Shown here: positions 16,391 through 24,391 of the stretch, piece by piece | Layout of the letters: every line of letters begins with the position of its first letter | Position numbering within the stretch: the first letter of the stretch is position 1 | NCBI RefSeq assembly: GCF_014652095.1 | Contig: NZ_BMYD01000001.1 | Location: 907,466 to 971,465, forward strand | Direction: 5' to 3' | Length of the DNA stretch: 64,000 nucleotides | From: Cognatilysobacter bugurensis | GTDB lineage: Bacteria; Pseudomonadota; Gammaproteobacteria; Xanthomonadales; Xanthomonadaceae | Program-made: the position numbers and the translations under genes | The notes under the pieces: model-generated | Database searches by the model: none | What the model saw: the letters and a program-made list of their open reading frames with translations, nothing else | Told to the model about the DNA's origin: nothing

Positions 16391-18600
16391 CGTGCACGCT
16401 CCTCGCGCAGTGCGTCGAGGTAACGGCGCCCGGCCTCGCCGGCACCGTCACGGCGCGGAACCGCGGCGGGCGGGCGCGGTAGCAGCGGCCACACCAGGGC
16501 CCGCAGTTCGCGCCGGCACGGCACGCAGCCCGGCGACGCGCGCAGCGACTCGATCGCGGCGACGAACGCGAGGGGATCGGCCGCCCGGTCCGGGTGCTCG
16601 CGGAGCCACCGTTCGAGCGCGGCGAAGTCGACCGCGCGTGGATTGTCCCCGGAGGTCGGCGTCTCATCGAGCGAGCGCCACAACGCGGCGAGCGTCGGGT
16701 CTGGCGCGGTCGCGGCGGTCAGCGGATCGGCCGGGCGGCTGAGACCGCCCCGCTCCCCGGTGAGGCGCCGGGATTCGTCGATCGGCGGAAGCTCCGGCCC
16801 GACGCGCGCGACGTAGATGCGGGTGGCCTGCTGGACCTGTTTGATGAAGCCGAGCGCCCGATTCGCGAACGGCAGCGCCTTGGCGGGCTCACCCTGGCGC
16901 AGGTGCAGCTCCGACTGCCACATCTGGTCCAGCGCGGCCTTGAGCGTCGTTCGGGTCCCCGGGTCGAGCAGCGTGGCCGCCTCCGCCTCGTCGTGGGTGT
17001 GGCCGAACTCGGCGAGCACGCCGCCGTCGCGACCGAAGGCGGCGGGCGGCGACTCGGACTCTTCGCCGTGGTCGTGGCCGGCGGCGTGGCCGTGCTCGTC
17101 CCGGGGGGCGCCTGCAGGGCCGGCGTCGTCGTGATCGCCCGCGGACTCTCCTTCGGCGGGCGCGTCGTTGGTCGGAAGCGGCGGCGGCGCGGGCTCGCCT
17201 TCCGCTTCTTCGCCGAGAAACTGCCCGTAGCGCAGCCGCAGGATGCGCTGATCGACACCGATCGCGTCGCTGCGCTGCACGAAGCGCTCGGCGTCGAGCG
17301 AACGCCGCTGTTTCAGCAAGGCTTCGGCGTCGATGATGATCTGGCGCTGACTGCGGAAGTACGCGGGCAGCGTCTTCTTGACCATGCCGTCGAGGCCGGT
17401 GGTCTCGGTGCCGAGGTCCGAAGGCCATCGCAGGATCAGGCTCGCGCTGCGCGCGGTCTGGGGCGACGGCGTGCGGTTGTCGGCGATCGCGAACCGCACG
17501 ATGAGGTCGTCGCCCGATGCGAAGCCGAGGGACGCCAGGTCGAGCCTCTGCGCAAAACGCCTCCGGCTGGGCAGCCCGCTTCCCCGCAGGCTCACCGAGC
17601 GCTCGCGGAACGTGATGGTCTCGCCGCTGCCCTGAGCCAGGGTGATCGTCAGCGTGCCGGTCGGGGACACGCCGTAGTCGTCGTCCGCCTCGAAGGCCAC
17701 CGCCCAGTGCCGCTGACCGGGCGTGACGAGACTCAGGTTGCGGTCGGGCTCCAGCACACGCACCTGCGGCGCGCGATCGGCGACGGCGTCGAGCCGGTGA
17801 CGCGCTGCGGGGTGCAGCGGCGGCGCCGCGCGATCGAGTTCGATGCGGTAGAGCGCCGAGCGCACGAGCACATCGCGCGCGCGCCAGTCGTCGCCGTCGC
17901 GCGCGAGCTCGACGCGCCGCCCGTCGTGGAACACGAGCGACGCGGCTTCCGGTTGAGGGTCGAAGCGCAGCGTCCAGTGCAGCCGCGTGCCCGCAGGCGC
18001 CTTTGCGCTCAGATCCGAGCCCGCCCGCGCCGCCTGCCTCGTGTACGCGGGCGGCTCGACACCCAACTGCGCCGAGGCGAGGCGCGTGCGGGTCGGCGCG
18101 ACCGGTCCACCGCCAAGCAGCGCGACTGCGTTTTCGACCGTCACCGGCCTCGCGGAGGGCCACATCGCGACTGCCGCAACCAGAAACGCAGCCATGACGA
18201 GCCCGACCGCACCGGGCCCGAGCGACCACGGCGGACGCAGGTCCAGCAGCGGTCCCGACTCGACCCGCGCCTGCACACGCGCCTGCTGCAGACGCTGCAG
18301 CGGCGACAGCGGCGCTGAGGAGGCCAACAGAAGATCGGTGCTGTCCTCGAAGTCCGGTCGGCGCGCGTCGAGTTCGGCCACGAGCCAGCGGTCGTCGAAG
18401 CGGCTTGCACGACGGCGGGCGACCAGAGCCGCAGCACCGGCTCCGAGCGCGAGCAGAACGACTGCGGCCGCGGGGCTGCCCCACTTGGCAGCGACAGCAG
18501 TGACGACCACGAGGCCGGGCAATGCGAGCCAAGCCGTGTCGGCCACGCTGCGCCGCCGAGCGGCACGCTGGACCCCGCGAAGCGCCGTCACCGCGCTCAC
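16387..18600 (-). CDS. DUF4175-type membrane protein of the MoxR cluster
   Basis: 737 residues, starting at the GTG at 18600 in a GTGA overlap with the BatA-type gene. Hydrophobic helices lie at about 26-60 and 130-150. They are followed by a long periplasmic-looking part with LRFDPQPEAASLVFHDG, FEADDDYGVSPTGTLTIT and VKKTLPAYFRSQRQIIID, features of the DUF4175 family coded near MoxR/DUF58 genes. A His/Asp/Glu-rich low-complexity insertion (DEHGHAAGHDHGEE and GHTHDEAEA, encoded at about 17000-17110) may bind metal ions or be a flexible linker. The C-terminal part is helical (residues 560-737). The reaction is unknown. Confidence 0.75.
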   Translation of the reverse strand: MSAVTALRGVQRAARRRSVADTAWLALPGLVVVTAVAAKWGSPAAAVVLLALGAGAAALVARRRASRFDDRWLVAELDARRPDFEDSTDLLLASSAPLSPLQRLQQARVQARVESGPLLDLRPPWSLGPGAVGLVMAAFLVAAVAMWPSARPVTVENAVALLGGGPVAPTRTRLASAQLGVEPPAYTRQAARAGSDLSAKAPAGTRLHWTLRFDPQPEAASLVFHDGRRVELARDGDDWRARDVLVRSALYRIELDRAAPPLHPAARHRLDAVADRAPQVRVLEPDRNLSLVTPGQRHWAVAFEADDDYGVSPTGTLTITLAQGSGETITFRERSVSLRGSGLPSRRRFAQRLDLASLGFASGDDLIVRFAIADNRTPSPQTARSASLILRWPSDLGTETTGLDGMVKKTLPAYFRSQRQIIIDAEALLKQRRSLDAERFVQRSDAIGVDQRILRLRYGQFLGEEAEGEPAPPPLPTNDAPAEGESAGDHDDAGPAGAPRDEHGHAAGHDHGEESESPPAAFGRDGGVLAEFGHTHDEAEAATLLDPGTRTTLKAALDQMWQSELHLRQGEPAKALPFANRALGFIKQVQQATRIYVARVGPELPPIDESRRLTGERGGLSRPADPLTAATAPDPTLAALWRSLDETPTSGDNPRAVDFAALERWLREHPDRAADPLAFVAAIESLRASPGCVPCRRELRALVWPLLPRPPAAVPRRDGAGEAGRRYLDALREERAR

Positions 18601-19841
18601 GGCTCGCCCCCGCGGCGACGTCCGCTGGCCATGGCGCGCTCGACGAGAAGCATCAGCGCCGCCAGCACGATAAGCCAGGGCGCCAACTCGCGCGGAGACG
18701 ACAGATACGCAGCCCCGCCCACCGCCGGCGCGTGGTCCTCGGCGCGCACCCGCGCCGGCGCGACCGGCAGCGGCTCGAAAAGCGCTCGAAGCTGGACGGC
18801 GAATGCGCCGTCGAGCAGCACCGGCATCGACGCGGGCGCCAGCTCACGCGTGAAGCGGAGCGACCGGCCGCGCCCGTACGCGACTTCCTCGAGGGTGGGC
18901 TCGCCGGACTCGTCCCTCCAAAGCACGCGCGCCGGCGCCACCGCGCAGGGGGTTGCAGCCGCGTCGAACAGCGCGACGCCGCCGGCCCGGATCCAGGCGC
19001 ATACCGCCGGCGGGACGTCGCCCGCGGCGAGCCAGATGAGGTGCTTCGCCGAAGCGGGCACCGTCTGCCCGGCGGGTGCGATGTCGTGCCGCTTCGTCGC
19101 TGCCTCGCGGCCACCTTGCCGCGGCGCGGGCTCCCAGGCCGCGAGCGCAGCGCGGATGTAGTGCAAGGCCGGTTCGGGGTCCGCCGCGTGCCGCACGCTG
19201 ACCGCAGGTGGAAGATCGCGGACGCCTGGAGGCGCAGGCAGTGAACCGCCCTCTCCGGCCCGGTCCCGACCGACGGAAGCGCCGGACGGATCGGACGCCA
19301 CCACGCGCCAATCGACCCGCCGAGTGAGCACGGGACGCGCCGCATCCACCCCGCCGAGCTCCGGCGGAACGAGCACCGTCAGCGCGACGGCGGGCGGCAG
19401 CGTGGCGTCCAGCTCGCGCAACAGGCTGGTCGGCGACGCGGACCCGGGCGTCACGACGCCGGGTCGGTTGTCGTCGTCGACCGCCGGGAAGCCGGGCTCG
19501 AGCCAATGCCAACGCGCATCGCGAGCGGCGGCGGTCGACCGATCCTCCGGCAGGGCGACGCCGGGCGCGACGACCACCCACGGCGTGCCATCCGATACGC
19601 CCTTGAGCACGGGCTGTGCAAGCAACAGTCCGACCAATACCACCAGCAGGACGCGGACGAGCAGCAACGGCCACTCGTCGAAGCGGATGCGGCGGCGCGG
19701 CTTCGGTTTGCGGGCCAGCCACCGGAGTGCGGCAAACATCGTGGGCCGATGCTCGCTGCGGCGCGCGAGATGAATCAGGAGCGGAAGCAGGACGGCCGCA
19801 AGCGCTGCGAGCCCTGCCGGCAACAGCAGTGCGAGGCTCAT
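18597..19841 (-). CDS. BatA-type (aerotolerance regulator N-terminal) membrane protein
   Basis: 414 residues. The N-terminal BatA domain is recognisable: LLPAGLAALAAVLLPLLIHL, a RRSEHRPTMFAALRWL segment, then RIRFDEWPLLLVRVLLVVLV as the second helix. A C-terminal helix (WLIVLAALMLLVERAM, about 385-400) makes three membrane spans, with a large extracytoplasmic part between. In other bacteria BatA proteins pair with MoxR ATPases and vWA proteins. No complete MIDAS motif is seen here. It starts in an ATGA overlap with the DUF58 gene and its stop overlaps the DUF4175 start. Confidence 0.8.
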   Translation of the reverse strand: MSLALLLPAGLAALAAVLLPLLIHLARRSEHRPTMFAALRWLARKPKPRRRIRFDEWPLLLVRVLLVVLVGLLLAQPVLKGVSDGTPWVVVAPGVALPEDRSTAAARDARWHWLEPGFPAVDDDNRPGVVTPGSASPTSLLRELDATLPPAVALTVLVPPELGGVDAARPVLTRRVDWRVVASDPSGASVGRDRAGEGGSLPAPPGVRDLPPAVSVRHAADPEPALHYIRAALAAWEPAPRQGGREAATKRHDIAPAGQTVPASAKHLIWLAAGDVPPAVCAWIRAGGVALFDAAATPCAVAPARVLWRDESGEPTLEEVAYGRGRSLRFTRELAPASMPVLLDGAFAVQLRALFEPLPVAPARVRAEDHAPAVGGAAYLSSPRELAPWLIVLAALMLLVERAMASGRRRGGEP

Positions 19842-20737
19842 GCGCGCGGGGAGCCGAACAGCTGCTGCAGCGGCGCGTCGAGCGGCTCGTCGAGCACGTA
19901 CTCGGCATGACGCACGCCGGCCGCATCAAGGCGCGCATGAAGCGCCTCGCGCGCCTGCGCAAATCGCTCGAGAAACTCGGCGCGCATGGCCGCGCCGTCG
20001 CCGAGCAGTTCCCGACCGGTCTCGGGGTCCCGAAAGCGACGCCCGCCCTCGAACGGAAAGTCGCGCTCCTCGGCCGCCAGAAGCTGAATCGCGACGACGT
20101 CCCGCCTGGCCGCGGCGAGACGGGTGAGCACCTCGACGGCGCCCGCGTCGAACAGGTCGCTCAGGAGCACGACCAGATCATTCGCGCGGATGCGCTCCCA
20201 CAACGGCCGCAGCCGGGCATCGTGTGGCCACTGCCCGCTGGCATCGAGGCCGTTCAGCACGTGCCGCAGGCCGTCGCGTTGACGCGACGACGATGCCGGT
20301 GGCAACACGCGCAGCCCGTCCTCGTGCAACGTCGCGATGCCGATCCTGTCGCCCTGTCGCAGCGCCACGTCGATGACGCACGCGGCGATCGCTCTCGCCG
20401 CCGCCAGCCGTGACCACCCGGGCCGGGCCGCGTCCTCCTGCGCCATCGATCCACTGGCGTCAATCAGGACCCACACCGCAAGCGGGCTCTCCCGCTCGGC
20501 CTCACGTACGAAAAACCGGTCCGACCGGGCGTAGAGCTTCCAGTCGATCTGCCTGAGCTCGTCGCCCGGTTCGTACGCCCGGTACTGGGCGAACTCGAGG
20601 CCCGAGCCTCGGCTTCGACTCGCGTGCGCGCCGATTCCCTGCGTCCCGACTGCGTAACGGGCGCGCAGCCGCAGCGACTTCAGGCGCGCGCGCACGGCCG
20701 GCGGGATCAACTCGTCAGGCGGCGGGGCCGGACTCAC
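19838..20737 (-). CDS. DUF58 protein with vWA-like fold, MoxR partner
   Basis: 299 residues from the GTG at 20737, 13 bases after the MoxR stop. An ATG at 20827 would overlap MoxR by 77 bases and add residues unlike the family. Landmarks: LKSLRLRARYAVGTQGIG, then SRGSGLEFAQYRAYEPGDEL, RQIDWKLYARSDRFFVRE (the DUF58 signature), and LIDASGSM, a DxSxS-type metal-ion site as in von Willebrand A domains. The residues YLLDEPLDAPLQQLFG-like near the end complete a normal-length member. DUF58 proteins are known genetic partners of MoxR ATPases and are thought to hold substrates for the ATPase. No signal peptide, so cytoplasmic. Confidence 0.86.
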   Translation of the reverse strand: MSPAPPPDELIPPAVRARLKSLRLRARYAVGTQGIGAHASRSRGSGLEFAQYRAYEPGDELRQIDWKLYARSDRFFVREAERESPLAVWVLIDASGSMAQEDAARPGWSRLAAARAIAACVIDVALRQGDRIGIATLHEDGLRVLPPASSSRQRDGLRHVLNGLDASGQWPHDARLRPLWERIRANDLVVLLSDLFDAGAVEVLTRLAAARRDVVAIQLLAAEERDFPFEGGRRFRDPETGRELLGDGAAMRAEFLERFAQAREALHARLDAAGVRHAEYVLDEPLDAPLQQLFGSPRA

Positions 20738-20750
20738 GTCGAGTCTGAGA

Positions 20751-21746
20751 TCAGGACGAGAGCGGTACGGCGCGCAGCACGGCGGCGACCACGTCGTCCG
20801 CCGACTTCTGTTCGGCCTCGGCTGCAAACGACAGCAGCAGGCGGTGGCGCATCACGGGCGCCGCCAGCACCGCGATGTCCTCGCGCGTGGCGGCAAAACG
20901 CCCGTGGAGCAGCGCACGCGCCTTTGCGGCAAGCACGAGCGACTGGCCCGCACGCGGGCCCGCGCCCCACCTCACCCAGTCGCGCACTTCGGCGGGCGCA
21001 CCGTCGCCCGGCCGCGTCGCGCGCACGAGGCGGGTGATCCACGCAAGCAGCTCCGCCCCGACATGGACCTCGCGAACGCGCGCCTGCAGCGCGAGCACCT
21101 CGGCGCCGTCCATCACGCGCGGCACCTGCGCCTGGTGGATGCCCGTCGTCTGCTCGATGATCGTCTGTTCCTCGCGCTCGGTCGGATAACCGACGCGAAT
21201 GTGCAGCAGGAAGCGGTCGAGTTGCGCTTCGGGCAGCGGGTACGTGCCCGCCTGCTCGAGCGGGTTCTGAGTCGCGAGCACGAAGAACGGCGACGGCAGC
21301 GGGTGCGTGACGCCTGCGTAGCTCACCGTGCGCTCCTGCATTGCCTCGAGCAACGCAGCCTGCGTCTTTGGCGGCGTGCGGTTGAGCTCGTCGGCCAGCA
21401 GCAGGTTGGTGAACACCGGGCCGGGCTGGAAGCGGAAGCGGCGATGTCCCGTGCCGTGGTCCTCCTCGAGCAACTCGGTGCCGAGGATGTCGCTCGGCAT
21501 GAGGTCCGGCGTGAACTGCACGCGCCGGAACTGCAGTTCGAGGGCCTGGCCGAGTGAGCGCACGAGCAGGGTCTTGCCGAGCCCGGGCACGCCTTCCAAC
21601 AGGCAATGCCCGCCGGCCAGCAAGCCGATCAGCAGCTGCTCGACCACATCGTCCTGGCCGACGATCGCCTGCGCGATGGCCTCGCCCAGCGTGCCGAGGC
21701 GCGCGAGCTGGGCTTGGAGGTCGGTGTCGGTCGGCGCTGCGTTCAT
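20751..21746 (-). CDS. MoxR family AAA+ ATPase
   Basis: 331 residues. Walker A is GVPGLGKTLLV near 55-65 and Walker B is LLADELNRTPPKTQAALLEA near 120-140. The sensor region FFVLATQNPLEQAGTYPLPE and the arginine-finger region LDRFLLHIRVGYPTEREEQ follow, then a C-terminal lid (SLVLAAKARALLHGR, VLAAPVMRHRLLLSF). MoxR ATPases act as chaperones that mature or activate partner proteins, often vWA proteins and periplasmic enzymes. Here the partners are coded immediately downstream (DUF58, BatA, DUF4175). Cytoplasmic. A gap of 214 bases separates it from the DUF4159 gene upstream, so a separate promoter is possible. Confidence 0.93.
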   Translation of the reverse strand: MNAAPTDTDLQAQLARLGTLGEAIAQAIVGQDDVVEQLLIGLLAGGHCLLEGVPGLGKTLLVRSLGQALELQFRRVQFTPDLMPSDILGTELLEEDHGTGHRRFRFQPGPVFTNLLLADELNRTPPKTQAALLEAMQERTVSYAGVTHPLPSPFFVLATQNPLEQAGTYPLPEAQLDRFLLHIRVGYPTEREEQTIIEQTTGIHQAQVPRVMDGAEVLALQARVREVHVGAELLAWITRLVRATRPGDGAPAEVRDWVRWGAGPRAGQSLVLAAKARALLHGRFAATREDIAVLAAPVMRHRLLLSFAAEAEQKSADDVVAAVLRAVPLSS

Positions 21747-21960
21747 CGCGATCCTGCGTTCTTAAATAGGTGGCCCGGGAGAGCAACGCGCATTGCGCCG
21801 CTCACCGAAACGGTCCGGAAGTCCGGCCAGTTCTTCGGGGCGCGAACGGGTCTGAGTGCGCGGGACAAGAACCGGCATCTGCCGATGCGCCTGATCTCAG
21901 GTCGCGACACCTGGGCCGCGGCGTCGCTGTCGTCATCGGCGGTTCGGGTGCCCGTGCACA

Positions 21961-22662
21961 TCAGCTGTTGAGCGCATACATCACGATGTTCACCGCGAAC
22001 TTCGTGTTGTCCTCGGCGAGGAAGCGCTTGTTGCGCCAGTCGTAATCCCACTCGCAGCCGTAGTCCTTGTTGCTGTAGAGCAGACCGAGCCGGCCGTCGA
22101 TCGTGATGCCCTTGAGGTACTCGTGGACGAGGTCGTCGCCCCACCCGTTGAGCTCGAAGCCCGTGGCCGGCGGCCCGTCCGGAAACTTGAAGAAGCTGCG
22201 GTACAACGCATGCGTGTTCGGCAGCGTCTTCAGTGCCTTCGGACCGAAGATCGACGCCATCTGTGCTTCGAACGACTTCGCGAACAGCCCGTCGATGTCG
22301 TGGTTGCAGTCGTCGACGAGCACGAAGCCGCCGTTGCGCACGTAGCGCTCGAAATTGCGCCGCTCGACCGGGTTGAACTCCACGAGCTTGTGGCCCGCGA
22401 GGTAGCAGAACGGCGCGTTGAACACCTTCGGGTCCGCGAGCGCGACGACGTGCTCCTTCGGATCCACGCGCAGGTTCGTGTAATCGATGAGCGCGGTGAT
22501 GAGGTTCGCCGGCATGCGCGCATCGACGTCCCAGTCGCCCGAGTCGTACTTGAGGCGGGTGAACCAGAAGTCGTACGCCCCCGCTGCGCTACGCGCGATC
22601 GACGGCAGCATCGCCCCCGCGGCGCCAGCGAGCATCAAGCGAAGGAACTGCGCGCGGTTCAT
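21961..22662 (-). CDS. DUF4159 domain protein with signal-like N-terminus
   Basis: 233 residues, starting at the ATG in an ATGA overlap with the TldD2 stop. N-terminus MNRAQFLRLMLAGAAGAMLP looks like a signal sequence; the place of a twin-arginine pair is held by Arg-Ala, so Tat dependence is doubtful. The DUF4159 domain covers most of the rest (FTRLKYDSGDWDVDARMPAN near 34-53, GGFVLVDDCNHDIDG near 111-125, NGWGDDLVHEYLKG). DUF4159 has a flavodoxin/GATase-like fold and is coded with MoxR clusters; its function is unknown. Its translation is coupled to TldD2. Confidence 0.85.
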   Translation of the reverse strand: MNRAQFLRLMLAGAAGAMLPSIARSAAGAYDFWFTRLKYDSGDWDVDARMPANLITALIDYTNLRVDPKEHVVALADPKVFNAPFCYLAGHKLVEFNPVERRNFERYVRNGGFVLVDDCNHDIDGLFAKSFEAQMASIFGPKALKTLPNTHALYRSFFKFPDGPPATGFELNGWGDDLVHEYLKGITIDGRLGLLYSNKDYGCEWDYDWRNKRFLAEDNTKFAVNIVMYALNS

Positions 22663-24284
22663 ATCGAGCGCGCGGTGTTGATCACGTTGACGCCGTCGAA
22701 GCGCGCCGTGCTCGAGCCGTGCGACACCGCCGACACCTGGCTCGGCTGGCCCTTGCCGTCGAAGAACGAGCCGCCGAGGCGGAAATCGCGCTCGTCGCAG
22801 ATCGCGGTGCACGCGTTCCAGAACTCCGGCGTGCGGATCTGGTACGCGGCATCCTCGACGAGCCCGGTCACCTCGCCTTTCTTGATCTCGTAGAACAGCT
22901 GCCCGCCGAACTGCGCGTTGTAGCGCTGCTGGTCGATCGAGTACGAACCGCGCCCGTGGATATACAGGCCGTTCTCGACGCCCTTGACCATGTCGGCAAC
23001 GCTGAGCGGCTTCGTGCCCGGCATCAGCGACACGTTCGCCATGCGCTGGAACTGCACGCTCGACCACGAATCCGCATAACTGCAACCGTGCGACTCGGTG
23101 TGCCCGAGGATGTGCGCTTCGTCGCGCGTGGCCTGATAGTCGACGAGGATGCCGTCGCGGATCAGGTGCCACTCGCGCGTCTTGACGCCCTCGTCGTCGT
23201 AGCCGACCGCGCCGAGGCTGCCGGGCCGCGTTTTGTCGGCGACGAAATTCACGATGTCGCTACCGAAGCGGTAGCCCTGCTCGCGCTTGTCGAGCGTCGC
23301 GAAGCTCGTGCCCGCGTAGTTCGCCTCATAGCCGAGCACGCGATCGAGTTCGAGCGGATGGCCGACGTTCTCGTGGATCGTGAGGAACAGGTTCGACGGG
23401 TCGATCACCAAGTCGTACTTGCCCGGCTTCACCGACGGCGCCTTGAGCTTCGCGCGTGCATCGCGCGCCGCGGCAACGGCGTCCTCCATCACGTCGTAGC
23501 TTGTGCCGTAACCGACCACGCCGCCGGGAAGCTCGAAACGCCCGGCCTTGTCACCGTCGAGGTACTCGTAGCCCAGGCCCATCGGCGCCGAGAGCCCATT
23601 GCGCGTGCGGAACTTGCCGCTGGTCTTGTCGACGGCCGTTGCGGTAAGAGGAAGCCAGATGCGGTGCACGTCCTGGTCGATGTAGCTGCCGTCGGTCGAC
23701 GCGAAATACTTCTGCTCGTTGACCACGAACAATGTTGAATTGAAGAAGTCCGCCCCCGCCTTCATCGCGGCTGCATTGACGCCGAGAAGCAGGTCGACTT
23801 TCTCGCCGATCGGCACGGCCATCGCATTCTTTCGGATGGGCGTGGCCCAGCGCACCTCGCCGACGCCGCGCACGGGCGCGAGTTCGACGCGGCGCGTCTG
23901 CGACTTCGCGTTTGCCCGCGCGATGCTCGCGGCAAGGCGCGTGGCCTCGACCACGGCTTCCGGCGTCTGCACGTGCGTGGCGGCGAAACCCCATGCGCCG
24001 TCGAGCAGTACGCGCACGCCGACGCCGGCGGACTCGCCGTTGACGACGTTTTCCACGCGGTCCTCGCGGGTGATCACCGACTGCCGCAGGTAACGCCCGA
24101 TGCGCACGTCGCTGTACGACGCGCCGGCTTCGCGCGCGGCCGTCAGTGCCGCATCGGCGAGGCGCTTGCGACGCGCGGTGTCGACAGGTTCGAGCAGCGT
24201 CTCGGCGGCAACAGCGCGGCCGAACGGCAGCATCAGGCCCGCTAGGCCGATGCCGGTGAAACTCAGGAATTCGCGACGTTGCAC
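22659..24284 (-). CDS. tldD: TldD-type metalloprotease with Tat signal, second copy
   Basis: 541 residues. Starts MQRREFLSFTGIGLAGLMLP: a twin-arginine signal (RREFLS) with a hydrophobic core and AVAAE cleavage-like end. The body is TldD-like: EAGASYSDVRIGRYLRQSVI, VGVRVLLDGAWGFAAT, and the zinc-binding HExxxH as HENVGHPLELDRVLG near residue 301, with a distal ligand expected in the C-terminal region (SWSSVQFQRMANVSL and so on). TldD/TldE proteases degrade unfolded or modified peptides; the known E. coli pair is cytoplasmic, so a Tat signal is unusual. It is strongly similar to the copy at 25747. It is separated from TldE by two hairpins and followed by DUF4159. Confidence 0.9.
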   Translation of the reverse strand: MQRREFLSFTGIGLAGLMLPFGRAVAAETLLEPVDTARRKRLADAALTAAREAGASYSDVRIGRYLRQSVITREDRVENVVNGESAGVGVRVLLDGAWGFAATHVQTPEAVVEATRLAASIARANAKSQTRRVELAPVRGVGEVRWATPIRKNAMAVPIGEKVDLLLGVNAAAMKAGADFFNSTLFVVNEQKYFASTDGSYIDQDVHRIWLPLTATAVDKTSGKFRTRNGLSAPMGLGYEYLDGDKAGRFELPGGVVGYGTSYDVMEDAVAAARDARAKLKAPSVKPGKYDLVIDPSNLFLTIHENVGHPLELDRVLGYEANYAGTSFATLDKREQGYRFGSDIVNFVADKTRPGSLGAVGYDDEGVKTREWHLIRDGILVDYQATRDEAHILGHTESHGCSYADSWSSVQFQRMANVSLMPGTKPLSVADMVKGVENGLYIHGRGSYSIDQQRYNAQFGGQLFYEIKKGEVTGLVEDAAYQIRTPEFWNACTAICDERDFRLGGSFFDGKGQPSQVSAVSHGSSTARFDGVNVINTARSI

Positions 24285-24326
24285 GGCATGCTACCCAAAA
24301 GCGCGGACTCGACGTTCCGGAAGTGC

Positions 24327-24347
24327 GCGCACGCACGAGGCGTGCGC
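24327..24347. repeat. Hairpin 1 between tldE and tldD2
   Basis: GCGCACGC (24327-24334) and GCGTGCGC (24340-24347) form a perfect 8-bp stem with a five-base loop, in the 107-base gap between the TldE and second TldD genes. No T-run. Likely an mRNA processing or stability element. Confidence 0.6.
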
Positions 24348-24351
24348 TTCA

Positions 24352-24381
24352 GGGCCGGCGCCGCGCGTGCGGCGCCGGCCC
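24352..24381. repeat. Hairpin 2 between tldE and tldD2
   Basis: GGGCCGGCGCCGC (24352-24364) and GCGGCGCCGGCCC (24369-24381) form a perfect 13-bp all-GC stem with a GCGT loop, four bases after hairpin 1. On the transcribed (minus) strand it lies just after the TldE stop. There is no uridine tract, so it could hold back 3'-exonucleases or reduce read-through rather than terminate fully. Confidence 0.7.
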
Positions 24382-24391
24382 GATGCCGTCG

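Noticed and set aside
16594-18318. 574-codon plus-strand reading frame opposite the DUF4175 gene
   Set aside because: It lies wholly inside a gene with a recognisable protein and start/stop overlaps on the minus strand; the plus-strand product is Arg-rich without a domain, as expected for antisense frames in GC-rich DNA.
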